A DNA stretch of 64,000 bases from Takakia lepidozioides (GCA_030704615.1 CM060733.1:5952001-6016000), one strand, 5' to 3'. Counted from the stretch's first letter, positions 44,395 through 55,601 are shown. Notes: a model not told the origin generated them from the letters alone. Numbers and translations: made by a program.

Positions 44395-45250
44395 GAAATA
44401 ACATGTGAAATAACAATAAATAGTAATTCACACACTTAGCATCAAACAAGGACATTGCACACGTTTTGTTGTTAGTACGCATTCGGGACTCCATTCGGCC
44501 TTTCTCCCCTCTCTTCCCCAAATCCAAGGCTGGAGGGAACCATATGCACATTGTTTTCACAGCACCAATGGTGCAAATCCCTTTGGCTGCCAAATCATGA
44601 AACAAAATAGGACCGGAAAAGAAATTGTCCATAGTGAAACTTACCTTCAAATCCATGCAACTACCTTGGTTACCACAGAGTATCCGGAGCCCTAAGTAAG
44701 GTCATTACCATCATCCTTTCCCAAGTACACCTCCACCTTATTGACATACTTGGAGGTAGCATTGGCAAGACACCATACTTTTATTCCCGTTTGATAGGTT
44801 TTTTGGCCATGTATTGCTGTATGTCACAACATTTACTTTTGTATTTGATCATCAGTTTGTCAACAGTCAGATTTTGCTTGGGGGTCATGTACTCATTCTG
44901 GGAGTCTAAGAGCCATCTACTCTTAGCAAACTTGTCAAAGGTAGGGTAAGTATCGTCAAAATAGATCTGACGGTTGTCCGCAAGGTGCAAAACAAACTCC
45001 CACATGTTCCCTACTCATGATCCGCATTATGGTAGGGCACTGGAGAAATCATCACTTATCGTCCATTACAATCGCGTAAATTTAGGCAAAGAGTGGTTTG
45101 GTCCAGGGACAAGACCAATGAATCTTACCTCAAGCAATTCAGTGGCTTGAGAATTCCACATATCATCCTTGAACATGAGAGAAGGAGGTTCCCATTTTTC
45201 GAGCAACTCATACAAACTAAGCTCATGGCGGACATCACCTGTATGTATCC
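44395..45250 (-). pseudogene. piggyBac-type transposase remnant
   Basis: Minus-strand text in order: GDVRHELSLYELLEKWEPPS (about 45240-45180); FDKFAKSRWLLDSQNEYMTP; KQNLTVDKLMIKYKSK with the first catalytic Asp; DIQQYMAKKPIK; after a frame change IKVWCLANATSKYVNKVEVY LGKDDGND; GYSVVTKVVA; then VSFTMDNFFSGPILFHDLAA KG with the second catalytic Asp; and GKRGEKGRMESRMR. This order is that of the DDE_Tnp_1_7 (piggyBac) domain. A frameshift near 44795, internal stops and loss of the C-terminus make it non-functional. A frame at 45256-45648 may be a related N-terminal part, but without a recognisable motif. No TTAA-flanked termini were found. Confidence 0.8.
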
Positions 45251-45787
45251 TCGCATCAATCCCATATGATTTGATTGAATTGAATCAGACATAAATTTAA
45301 ATATATTCTGAATTGAATGTCTGGATTTTCAACAGAATCAGGATTGGCTCTAGTATTCTCTAGTGGATCATAGTCATCAACATTGACTGTCTCTATTTCC
45401 CAACTCATTATCAAGCAATTCAGCATCAGGTCCAAGCCCCAACATTTCAATGACAATGCAGGCATAACATCTTCAAGGTTGACAATCTCAACTGCTGATG
45501 CTAATATTGAATGCACACCACAAAGCCCCAAAAAATATACAAGATATATTTTGTCTGCAACCACAATGTCCCATGTGGACTCTATGACAATGGCACATAT
45601 ACTTCCAGGGACATTAGATGATAGACATGTCTTCCAAATGCAAATCACAAAACATGACTTTAATAGTGCATCCCTAAATCCTCCTCACTTTGGCTATGAT
45701 CAGCCACATTCTTTGTAATACAATGGGAGCTGTGAAGGGAATAAAAAACAGCATTTTGCTCACGTTCCGGGGCGACGTGGATGGCAA

Positions 45788-46275
45788 GGGCCTATAACCG
45801 CTGACAGCAAAGGTACAGAGGCCTATTACCGCGGGTAGAAGATGTCAAAATGTGGGCAGCAGTCCATATTTTTGTGAACACAACATCCAAAAATGGGACG
45901 ATTCTCCCCCCCAAATCATCACTTCTTGCTCTGATTTCAGAGCAAATTATTTTTATTTTATTTTCTGGCATTTGGATAGATGTGGTGAAGATCGTCAACT
46001 GCTGCTTGAATTCTGAGTTTTTTTTTAAATATTATATTTTTTATTTATTTATTTTACATTTGACATTTGGGTAGATGTCGTGAGACGATCATCACTTCTG
46101 TTTTGATTTATGATTTATTTATTTATCTATTTATTCTGGTATTTGGATAGATCATCACGATAACTCTGATTTTCGATTTTTTATTTTTTATTTTTTTTCG
46201 CATTTGGGTAGATGTCGTGATGAAGCTTCTGCGACTTTCCATTTCACAAGAGTTTGCGTCCACGGTAATAGGCCC
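45788..46275. mobile_element. Small inverted-repeat element with internal tandem units
   Basis: GGGCCTATAACCG at 45788-45800 is mirrored by CGGTAATAGGCCC at 46263-46275 (12 of 13 bases pair). A second left-type copy, GGCCTATTACCG, begins at 45820. Inside, ATTTGGGTAGATGTCGTGA-like units recur about every 80 bp (near 45969, 46067, 46140 and 46204), separated by T-rich sequence. It has the form of a non-autonomous element next to the piggyBac remnant. No target duplication could be fixed. Confidence 0.5.
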
Positions 46276-48825
46276 TATTTTTCCCTCGATTATAGGTTGT
46301 ACTTATCTAATGTGCTCACGCTTAGTGTGCAAAGCGTGAGTGGCTCACGCGTTAGCTTCTCTCCCCTTCTACAAGGCTCCACCATCGGCTTGAGTCTCTA
46401 TATAAAGAGGGTGAGTGCTGTAATCTACACGGTTTCTTCTGCCTCCACCTTACTTTGGTGGGCTCTACAAACAGGCCCCCCTTAAAAAATGTAAATTTGG
46501 AACTTCAACCATCCATCTTGAAATAAATATGTCAATAAGGGGATAATGTCTAGAAAGAACATGATAGCTGATGAAATGTCAAAACTCTTAATATTGGAAT
46601 TTTGTATCTTCTCTATATTTTGGACAACTAAGAATATAGATCTATTAATACATTATAAATACGCATCAACTATGATAGGTTTAGGTCCGTATTAGATGTA
46701 TGTACATCTATTTAGTCTTTATATTTAAGTATTTTGAATTCATTTATTGATATTTTGATTTATTAAAATTTGTATAGAACCCACCTTAGATAGAAGCAGT
46801 AGCCATAAAATGAAGTGGCTCTTAGTTATGTTTAGCTCTATCCAAAGTCTTTTCTCTTTATAATAAAAACAGTACCATTAATTGATTGACTATGTTTTTA
46901 TTTTATAATTCATAGAAAAATAATTTAATTTATATGATGTGTAGTTATTTTAAGATCTGTTGTATTTTTTTGTTTAGAATATAAAATATAAAGTGATATT
47001 GAACTATATAAGAAGGAAAGAAGGGAAAAAAAAAACTCTTGCCGAAGCACACGTAACTTATGTGTCACTTCACCCACGCGAAAGGGCTACTGCCTTCTGT
47101 TTGGAAATAAACACCTTCTAACGGCCATAATTGGGACAACATGGAGTACCCAACAAAGCTCCGGAAGCCTATCCTCCCTAAATCCTGCAAAAGTACCGTC
47201 ATGCCTACATTAAATATTTACACTACATTTTTTTTGCATAAAATATATATCCGATCAAAATGAAATACATGTTGAACATTTTGTAATTGTTCTCATAAGT
47301 CGGAGCATATGCGTAGCCCTAGTAAAATGAAATAAAATAAATGACCAAGCAAGAGGTCGGTGAACCGTTTTCCACCTAGAAGATTCTGGACTCAAGTCCT
47401 GCTTCCTTGTCTATCATCTGGATTCTTGGCTGGAAATGTCTCCTAAGCCTCATGGCTCATAAATGGAAGGGTGTTGTTAAAAGAGCCTGAATTGTGAGCC
47501 AGGTTTCCTTTATAGAAATAATTAAATTATAAGTGAATAAACATGTTAGATAATGGGCGAAAATTGATCACAAAGAGGAGCCATTCCAAAGACTAGCTGC
47601 TTGTTTTGTGAAAGTAAGATATGAAATCTACACTCATGTCTAGGTATGAAGTTTTAGCATTTGGAGCTTTGTTGCAAGTAGGCAGGTACCTCACATATTT
47701 CATAGTAACCTTGTATCCTGTAAATTTGTGATGGTGCTCTAAACTGTTCTGTATATATTGCAGCAGACTCGAAACTGGCAGTTTGATCCTAGTGTACCCG
47801 TGATAACAAACTTGGACCATTAGTCTGCAATTCAACAAGTGCTGAAATGGCTGGTGGCTAGTCCCTATATGAAGGAAGCATGCTTTATGTGTTTTCAAAG
47901 AGAGAATTTGCAAAGAGGATGCTACATCCATCCTTTCAGAAATAAACAGCCCCAAAGTGAACAGGAAGAAACAAGAAACCTCATCGCATTAGAACTTTCA
48001 CTGGACAAAATTATACATCACAACCTTGCAAGCCAACAGATGCCCCCTCTGTCAGGGCTAGCTTGCCACAGATACAGACAGTACAAGGAAGATTAAGCAA
48101 ATCACCTGCTATGTAAAACTGAAACTGTAAAATGGAGAGAAGACATCATATGCCCATGGATTAGATTCTTGAAATAATCTCAATTACAAAAGAAAACATG
48201 TGATCAAACATCAATTCATCTTGCCTTTCCTTGATCATGACCAAGATGACTATGCCTAGTAGAATGATGCAGAGTTCTCTCTTCTGTTTATAAGGCCAAA
48301 TTTAATTTGTTCTGTGGAGACGAGGGCGCCAGAAAGTTGTGATCCAATGTCAAGGTGGATGGCGGTCTGTTAAGTTAAAACCTTCCCCCAACTAGCACAA
48401 TTTGTAAGACGGGCCCTGATATCGACACAGTGGCTTTGGACCACATGGATATGCAAGATACACAGTACAAAGGGGTTGGCAGAGCGACTGTCTTTAAGCA
48501 ACTTCACCTCTTTTGAGCTCCTCTTTCTAATACAAAATTGCAGATTCTTCCTGGAGCATCCAGCTTTATTTTTCATAGCCATAAGAAAGCAACACTGGTA
48601 CGACAAGCAGTACTACAACTCAATGCAAAGGGGCCATTTGCGTCTCATGAAAACAAAGAGACAGACTGAGGGGACTTAGAGCCACGAAACCTTCCAGGGA
48701 ATGTGCACTTCATCCTATAAAGTTTGTTCTGGGGTACCGTCCCCTTTCCTTAGAATAATAAAACGGCAAAAAGAAAGAAAAACAACTCTTTGCCCAGAGA
48801 CCTTAAATTAGGCTACAAGGCCTAA
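46276..48825. other. AT-rich intergenic region with SINE and repeat fragments
   Basis: The stretch 46480-47030 is strongly AT-rich without a gene. A copy of the GTGTCACTTCA repeat lies at 47045-47125. A SINE-like piece with box-B-like GGACTCAAGTCCTGC spans about 47340-47460, followed by the second copy of the 44.2-kb repeat. The part 48100-48825 is probably the 3' UTR and flank of the eIFiso4G gene. Confidence 0.5.
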
Positions 48826-51363
48826 TTATTCACCTACAAGTGCAGCTAGATCACTTATTTCTGACACCCTCAGCAGGTTCTCCCTATCAATTGAAGCCTT
48901 CTTGCACACACTTACCACTTGCCCCTCCTTCTCATTTGACTTAATCTTGTCAATAGCAATCCCAAACACAGATTTTTGCAGGCGTGGGTCCTCGATCTTC
49001 CCACAAACCTCAGTCAGCAGCCTCAGCTCAGTTGCCCCAGCCAAAATTAAGCCTGCAACCAGTTCTCCAAATAGCTTGGGTGCCATTGGGGCGTCCATGG
49101 CCAGATCCTCGAGGCCCTCAGAAACCTGCAACACCCCACCTCTCAAATCCTGGCTTGAGAGCACTGCCTTTGAATGTAAGTGCTCCAAGAGCTTCAAAAC
49201 CAGCATATCCCGCTTTTCAAGTGCCATGGACAGTGCAATCTGCACAAACTCTGCATGGAATTCGGGAGCTTTAAGTTCTTGCACACACAGCACAGCCTCA
49301 TTCAGATCGACAATACAGAAATATTCCGTGAGTAGAGACTCCGACTTCTTTGTGAGGTCAGCTGCTGGGCGCCCACTAACAGCTGTTGTTGGCTGCACCA
49401 CAGGAGGGGGGTTCCGGATGGTCTCCTTCACTGCATCCTGGGCAGGACTGATTCCTGCTACAGGGCCAGGGCGGAATCCCTGACTTACAGGTTCAGCTGC
49501 TACACCACTCTGCCTTGGTGGGACGGTAGGTCCAGCCGACCCACTCCCAATCAGAGCACTTGTCTTCCCTTGAAATCCATAACCCCCACTTCCTTGGGGA
49601 AGAACCCTGGGGCCAACTCCACTGGCTCTCATCACAGGTTGAAACCGTCCGGAAATTCCAGGCACTGGCAGCACGCCTGCATCTCTCAACTTGGGCTTGG
49701 GCTTGCCACCCACACCCACTGTTTCCCATCCGTCAGCCTCCAACCCCGGAATGAAGCCTGCCATCAAAGGCGCGCCAGGAACTCCTAGACCCCCAGGCAT
49801 CCCTGGCATCCCTGGCATGCCTGGCATACCAGGCATCATGCCCCCTGCACCAGGCAGGAACCCAAAGTCTTTCCCAATGCCACCACCGCCTGGTGTATTG
49901 CCGGGTCGCCCATTCCTAAACATCATACCTGGACGGAGCCCTAGCTTCTGCTCTGCCTCAGCATGGATCTCATTGATAGTCTTGGCCTTAACCTCCTCGC
50001 GTCTAGGCACCCATTTGTTAGACCGCAGCTCAAGGATATCTCGCACCATGAATCTGATCCGAGAAGCCAGAGATCTGCTTGTGCTCACCTCCTTGAGCCG
50101 TGTAAAATAGGAGTCAAATGCAACTCGTGATTTCGCACTCTCCTCCAGCTGCTTCCCTACTGTTGAAAACAGCTGGCATAGCGCTTCCACATTTTCCTCA
50201 GCAGGAATGGCCTTGGGGTCAGAACCAAGTAGTTCCTGGATGCATGCATGCACAATAATCTCCGGTAGCATCTTCTGTTTAAACAGTTCTCCTATCAGTT
50301 TGATGTTCCCCAGTGTCCTAAGCTTTACATTCCTCTCCTTTTCAGCACGCTCACTTGCCTGTTCTGGTTTAGTCATCTGGCGTATATCGGTACGCAGGGC
50401 ATCGGCACCCTCGAACTCCTCTTGACACGTGTTGAGTAACACACGACGAAATGTGACTGGCTTCTCACCTGGTTGCTCGGATGGAAACTCAGGGAGCGCC
50501 TTGCTCAGATGAACACACAATTGAGCATACATGGGGCAAAACGTAGGCTCCAAGACAGCCTTGTCAAACACGAGTGAAATTACACCCTGCAGAAGCTCAG
50601 CTGAGCTGATGCCAGCCTGCACCATCTGCTCTAGCAATACATCATACTTCTCTGGAGTCAGCTTGTTCAGTATCCCCTTGACAGTTCTAAACACTTTCTC
50701 CTTCTCCGACTGAGCGCCCCTTCGAGCCGACCATGGATTGGCCGATTTGACAATGGCAGAGGAGGTTCGAACCTCATTTTGCGAAGGAAACTCTGGTTGC
50801 CTAGCTGAAGGCTGTGAATTAGGTTGCTCCCGTTTATTGTCAGTCCGTTGCTTAGGGTTTCTTTCCTTCTGCTGCTCTTTCCCACCTTTCTCTTCCTGTA
50901 CTGGGGCGGGCGCAGGTGCTCGCGCCCGCCAGTCTCGTGCATCGGTCTCAATGGGCCGGCTTGCGGCCTGCGGTGCAGGCTCCCGCCGCGCCCAGTCATC
51001 TTCCTGCCCCGCGCTGGTGGTAAGATCTAACCCTGAATTCAGAAGCTCTTCCGGGGCCTGCATACACTGATCCTGAAACTGCATCAGCTTGTCTCTGCTA
51101 TACCGGATCCGCTCATGGCTGGCCTTCTGTACCCTGGCATCGGGACCTTTGACCAACCGACGAAAGTTAGGGTTTGCATTCTCAGCTGATGGATCCGCAA
51201 AGCCCTGTCCCGCACTCCCATTCACTCCTCCAAACGGTCTGAAAGAAAGCAGGCCACTTCTTCCCCCCCCTGGCCGCAAACTCACGTTTGTTTGCGCTGT
51301 GCCAGATCCCGACGATGGCCCCAGCAGCGACAGCGAAGGAGATGGCGAGGCGGCGGCATCCAT
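48826..51363 (-). CDS. eIFiso4G: Eukaryotic translation initiation factor (iso)4G, intronless
   Basis: One uninterrupted frame of 845 aa from ATG 51363. The frame is open 12 codons further up, but with no ATG. Residues 88-94 (YSRDKLM) fit the eIF4E-binding motif Y-x4-L-hydrophobic. A charged, Pro/Gln-rich linker follows. The MIF4G domain spans roughly residues 226-455 (VFRTVKGILNKLTPEKYDVL ... FMVRDILELRSNKWVPRR), which binds eIF4A and eIF3. A Gly/Met/Pro linker has four GMP units (GMPGMPGMPGMPGG). A C-terminal MA3 domain begins near residue 680 (KKSESLLTEYFCIVDLNEAV). It scaffolds the cap-binding eIFiso4F complex and recruits mRNA to ribosomes in the cytosol. The size, longer than the roughly 780 aa I recall for Arabidopsis, comes mainly from the linkers. 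The lack of introns is unusual for this plant gene. Confidence 0.95.
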   Translation of the reverse strand: MDAAASPSPSLSLLGPSSGSGTAQTNVSLRPGGGRSGLLSFRPFGGVNGSAGQGFADPSAENANPNFRRLVKGPDARVQKASHERIRYSRDKLMQFQDQCMQAPEELLNSGLDLTTSAGQEDDWARREPAPQAASRPIETDARDWRARAPAPAPVQEEKGGKEQQKERNPKQRTDNKREQPNSQPSARQPEFPSQNEVRTSSAIVKSANPWSARRGAQSEKEKVFRTVKGILNKLTPEKYDVLLEQMVQAGISSAELLQGVISLVFDKAVLEPTFCPMYAQLCVHLSKALPEFPSEQPGEKPVTFRRVLLNTCQEEFEGADALRTDIRQMTKPEQASERAEKERNVKLRTLGNIKLIGELFKQKMLPEIIVHACIQELLGSDPKAIPAEENVEALCQLFSTVGKQLEESAKSRVAFDSYFTRLKEVSTSRSLASRIRFMVRDILELRSNKWVPRREEVKAKTINEIHAEAEQKLGLRPGMMFRNGRPGNTPGGGGIGKDFGFLPGAGGMMPGMPGMPGMPGMPGGLGVPGAPLMAGFIPGLEADGWETVGVGGKPKPKLRDAGVLPVPGISGRFQPVMRASGVGPRVLPQGSGGYGFQGKTSALIGSGSAGPTVPPRQSGVAAEPVSQGFRPGPVAGISPAQDAVKETIRNPPPVVQPTTAVSGRPAADLTKKSESLLTEYFCIVDLNEAVLCVQELKAPEFHAEFVQIALSMALEKRDMLVLKLLEHLHSKAVLSSQDLRGGVLQVSEGLEDLAMDAPMAPKLFGELVAGLILAGATELRLLTEVCGKIEDPRLQKSVFGIAIDKIKSNEKEGQVVSVCKKASIDRENLLRVSEISDLAALVGE

Positions 51364-52250
51364 AGCTTGGCAAGCAACACCCTCAGCACTCAGCAACACT
51401 CACCTACCCACACCCGCCCCCTCTGCTGCCTCCCCCCAAACCCTCCTTCTCTCTTCTCACCCTACTTTCACCCTACTTTCACCCTCCCTGGTTACCTACT
51501 GCCTAGCTTTACCCCCCTCTCACCTCTGGTCACCTCTCTGTTCTGCCCCCTCTTTTTTTCATCTCATTCTCAGTGCTTTATACTACCCCCTCTACTCCCA
51601 AAATTGCAAAAAAACAGGCCTTTTTCGCCTTTTGTTTTCGTCTTACTTTTGAAAACTATTTCGTCTTTTACGAACAATAAAACGTTTTTAATGATATTTT
51701 TGCTGTCCGGTAGCTTTTAGTGGTCAAAATTACAGCTTTTCGGGTAAAGTGAAGGTTTAACAGGATAGTCAGATCTGGATGGTGTTGTTATTCATCTATT
51801 GTTCTGGCCCGTTTCGTCCACATCCCCGTGTTATCATCCATCATAGCCAGCCATCCAAATTAAGTTACCTCCAACTTCAAACATCGACTGTGGTGAAGTC
51901 CGAGGGTTTATGTGTAAGGTCTAAATTTTTCTTTTATTATTTTTGGAAACTTTTTGGTACCTTTTCAGGATTTAAGTGCAAGAGAAAAACTTTTCTTAGA
52001 AAAAATACTAATGTGGTCCTTTCTTTTGAGTAATTTTACGTCTCATATGAGCAATGTTCTCAAAGCCCACAGCAGAATTATTATCATTATTTATTTATTC
52101 TGAATTGAATGTATGAACAGAGACATTTGTGTATTTGGGGGGTGAGAACGTGAGGGGTATGATGGTATAGAAATTTTTATGATGATCGGTGGATGGACAG
52201 AATCTACTGAACAGTTTCAGTACCATGGTGCTGGTGCTACCAATGATTTC
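51364..52250. promoter_or_regulatory. Probable promoter / 5' UTR of eIFiso4G
   Basis: On the minus strand this region upstream of the ATG is strongly purine-rich near the start codon. On the plus strand it is CT/CCCTC-rich from 51395 to 51600, with TTTCACCCTACTTTCACCCT repeated. Such pyrimidine/purine tracts are common in plant 5' leaders. No TATA box could be assigned with confidence. Confidence 0.35.
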
Positions 52251-52252
52251 GT

Positions 52253-52430
52253 TTGTTTTTTTGGGAAAGCACAAATGAGGATAAATTGACCTCTTTCACA
52301 AGGCTCATAGGACACCACCCTAGGGGAGGGGGAGAAGATTCTACGATTATACATTATACCACAGCCGACAAGGTAGCAGGATTTGAGCCCAGAATCACCT
52401 GGGTGGCACCAATTGCACCATCTGAAGTTT
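52253..52430 (-). repeat. tRNA-derived SINE, family 1
   Basis: On the minus strand GGTGATTCTGGGCTCAAATC CTGCTACC (box B region) is followed by GTGGTATAATG, TCTTCTCCCCCTCCCCTAGG and CATTTGTGCTTTCCC. The order is as in the copy at 3196-3475. Confidence 0.7.
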
Positions 52431-52689
52431 TTTGTTTTTTGTTTCAAGAAGCACCATTTTATAGCGCAAGAAGCCATGGAAAAAATAGGCAATGAATCAG
52501 GATTGCGTATCAACTAACAGCCAAGGAATTTTCCTAATCATACAAAAATAGTTCGTTTAAGTTTTTTTTGTTTTAGTTTTTTGGAGAAAGGGGTACAGAA
52601 TGTGGGAAAAAAAAAATTAAAACTCCCCAAGCCATAAGGACTGAAGTCTAGGTAGCTAAAATTAAAAGAAAGCCAAATGAAATGTTCTC

Positions 52690-52925
52690 CTTTTCTTTGG
52701 CATTTTGAAGAGAAACACACCTGGGAGTGACCGCTCGCTCACAAATCAGTAGAGGACCCTCTTTCCAAGTATCCTCGCATGAGCGCCAATCAAGGCAGCC
52801 CAGGGAAGGGGAGAACATAATACCACTTAACATGGTAGCAGGACTCAAGCCCAGATTCATCAAGGTGGCTGAAAGTGTACTACCCAACTGAACCACCGTC
52901 TGGTGATTCACTGTGCTTTGTTTCC
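52690..52925 (-). repeat. tRNA-derived SINE, family 1
   Basis: On the minus strand GGTGGTTCAGTTGGGTAGTA (box A region) is followed by TCTGGGCTTGAGTCCTGCTA (box B region), TTCTCCCCTTCCCTGGGCTG, TGATTTGTGAGC and CAGGTGTGTTTCTCTTC. This is the clearest of the three family-1 copies and fixes their common order. Confidence 0.75.
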
Positions 52926-53024
52926 TTCCCTTTGTCAAGGAAGGGGGTGGTTGCCTTGAATGAACTTTATCGGCCTGCCTTCCTAAGGCAAAGGAAAGTA
53001 AAGTACGACACCTCCCCAAGGTAG

Positions 53025-53150
53025 CGTAACTTATCGTGTCACTTCACCACAAGGGCTACTGCCTTCCAGCTAAAAGGTGGACACGTCATGACACACCAGA
53101 CCGTGGTTTGAACCCACAACCACATCCACTGGGCTACATGCTAGTTGTCT
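53025..53150. repeat. Dispersed repeat with box-B-like end
   Basis: CGTGTCACTTCACCACAAGG, GCTACTGCCTTCCAGC and AGGTGGACACGTCATGACAC match the copies at 31600 and 47045. A GTGGTTTGAACCCACAACC follows. The unit is cut by sequence unrelated to the other copies at both sides. Confidence 0.5.
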
Positions 53151-53397
53151 TCCTAAGGCAGGACTAACGCACAGGTGTTGATGCTTAGCACTATACTTGC
53201 AATTAAGTTTCGAATTAGATGTAATGGAAATATTTCATCCACATCTACAAATGAATGAATTCTTTGGATGAATAGTTTTATGCATGCGTGAGTACATCTA
53301 CCAGCCATGGCAGGCCAATAAATTCCCCCCAAGGAAGACAATGACTTGTATTTCCTCCTATAACTTTTACCTTGTATTTTCCAGTGTTGTAGTGGTA

Positions 53398-53674
53398 CCG
53401 TAGAGTCCTTCAATGTCCGGCGCATTGCTGCTGAATATTTGGTTATTTCAGAGAAAGTAGGGTCCGGCACCTAAATTTAGATTTTTACAATTTTTGAACA
53501 AGTTGGTCACATACATTTAAATTACCTCTAGGGAGGTAATTAGGGTATATCCTCTAGAGGATAACCCTAACGCGGAATTCTTTATGGCTTCGACATTGAG
53601 GTCATTACTTTTCTGAATATTTCAGATAAACAAAACTTGAATTAATAAACGCCGGACATCGAAGGACTCTACGG
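53398..53674. mobile_element. MITE with 26-bp TIRs and TA target duplication
   Basis: The ends read CCGTAGAGTCCTTCAATGTC on the left and the inverse of CCGTAGAGTCCTTCGATGTC on the right, continuing to CGGCG on both sides (one mismatch). TA dinucleotides flank at 53396-53397 and 53675-53676, as in Tc1/mariner-related MITEs. The interior (277 bp in all) is non-coding, AT-rich and holds a further palindromic patch (CCTCTAGGGAGG and CCTCTAGAGG). Confidence 0.8.
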
Positions 53675-53676
53675 TA

Positions 53677-54390
53677 TTGGTGTTAAATAATGGGTATCAA
53701 CCTGGTTTCGCAGAACCTACCAGTCGAGTAGGTTGTGGCGGCAATACCTAGGTTCGACCCCAGTCACCCTAATATCACTCCAGGCTCTACCATGTTGATA
53801 CTAAGAACCGGCTTACATTCTTCCTTCGATACCAGTATTGAGACACAGATTGGCCCAAAAAATTGGTGAATCATGGGTAGGAATTTTGCACATTATTAGG
53901 GATGGTGGTTGCTCCGTAGAAGATCAGATTTAGGCATTTCTACTAATCAGATTAGCATACTCTAGCATTCTGCAACTACAACAATGCATTGGCATATTTC
54001 TATTCAAATTGTCTCTTTTGGGACAATTTTCCTGCGTTTTCTTGCATTCAAGTTTTGTATGTATGTTTTTGTTTGTACATTCAGGTTGTATGTTTGTGAT
54101 TTGCCTAGTCATTCTCTATTGTGCGCTGAATGTTTCTGTTTTGGCTTGGCTTTCAGGTTGTGTATGATGGGTGCAAAAACTATTGATACCCGGGTTGATA
54201 TACCCTTGGTACTGCAAAAAATTACCCCCAATTATTGATACCACGTACTACCCACCACTGCCAAAGCAAAAACTTATACCAATATTGTATTTGAAAAACC
54301 AGACCCTACAAAATTTAGGTTGACACTTCATAACAAAGCAAGACCCGAACCAACTGGTATATTAAAAATTCAATACCAGTACAACACATT
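53677..54390. repeat. hAT-like terminal-motif remnant
   Basis: ATACCAGT/ACTGGTAT and TACCCGGGTTGATA motifs recur, and the block ends CAATACCAGTACAACACA at about 54370-54390. The layout is that of the 15.9-17.0 kb remnant. A box-B-like GGTTCGACCCC lies at about 53752-53762, but no full tRNA fold could be built. There is no coding capacity. Confidence 0.4.
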
Positions 54391-55601
54391 TTCCTCCTCT
54401 TTGCTCTCATTGACATTTCTGATCCTCGGTGTGGAAGAATTCTGTTAGAGATTGCGCTTCAATGCTTCATGGAACAGATAGTTGAGTCTCCCAGGGATCT
54501 CATATTAAAGAGGGCAGCAAAAGAGGAAGTGAAAAGAACATAGAAAGAGCGAATGAAGGTACTGTTCTTGGGGCAATTTCTGCCTTCGGTGATTGGAAAG
54601 ATCGGGAAGGCTCCATACCTCAACTCAAAACCATCAAGACTTCGTCACAACCTATATGGCAGGGCTTGCATGTATTACATGCATTTGTTTGGGATAATTA
54701 GGAGAAAAAAAATTACAATTGAGTCAGTCACCAGAGGGTTTTGTCTTAAAAAAATGGAATAGAGGTCATCACAGCGTTCCCTTTTCAAAAAAATAAAAAG
54801 TACGAAAGAACATCTTTGGGCGAATCCATATAGTTGGCCATCACGAGCTTGGACATTGGATAAAACAATGTACGAGACAATACTATGGTGGTGATGTGGA
54901 CTTATTTAATTTATTTTTTCCCAGCTCACAATTCAGGCACTTATCTTCAAATAAGAGGAGGAAAATTAACCTCCTTTCATAAATGCCATAAGTTTTTTAA
55001 ATAGGTTATACTGTAATAGGCAAATAATATGAATTAATTAATATTTCAAATTGATTAATAGTGCTTTAGTAGGCCCATTGCACAGGAGGAAAAAAAACAA
55101 AAAAAAACAATTTGTTTTTTGACGAATTCCGGTGCAGGTCCCGATGGAGGATCCCGGCGGTGATGCAGCGTACACCCGAGGACTCATTCCGACAAGATTT
55201 GCGACATTTTTCAATTTTAAAGTCTATTTCTGCAATAAAATATTACTTTAAAACAATTTGCACATGGCACAGGTGGACGGTTGCCACGTGGGCTGAGACG
55301 CAGTCAATCGCTTCATTACACGGCACAATTTACATGCGCGTAGATGGACGACTTTCGTGCTCGGACGTCTGAACATTCATCTGTCTATCTGCCGGGTCAC
55401 CCGGTCCTCTGAGACCCAGGGTTATGCAGGGGCCGAAGATGCAGGAAGCTGCAGTGCTCGACGTCGTCGTCTTCTTCCTCTTGTGGCCTTTGAGCGGGAT
55501 CATGAGAGGGGGATTCTTTTCGGTGAGTGTGTGTCTTGCTTTGAATTTTCGCAAGAATCCCAAGGTGTTCTGAGCAGTTTCAAGTGCATGAGCAGGGAGG
55601 C
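54391..55601. other. Intergenic and 5' flank of VPS28
   Basis: No protein is recognised. A-rich runs at 54703-54716 and 55088-55110 and AT-rich sequence at 54900-55080 look like transposon debris. The segment from about 55370 to 55601 would be the promoter and 5' UTR of the VPS28 gene. Confidence 0.4.

Noticed and set aside
45256-45648. Minus-strand open frame as an intact piggyBac N-terminus
   Set aside because: It is acidic and in the right place but has no motif that ties it to piggyBac, so it was not added to the pseudogene call.
53690-53790. Possible tRNA gene (GGTTCGACCCC box B)
   Set aside because: A matching acceptor stem and box A at the right distance could not be built. It is more likely a SINE fragment.
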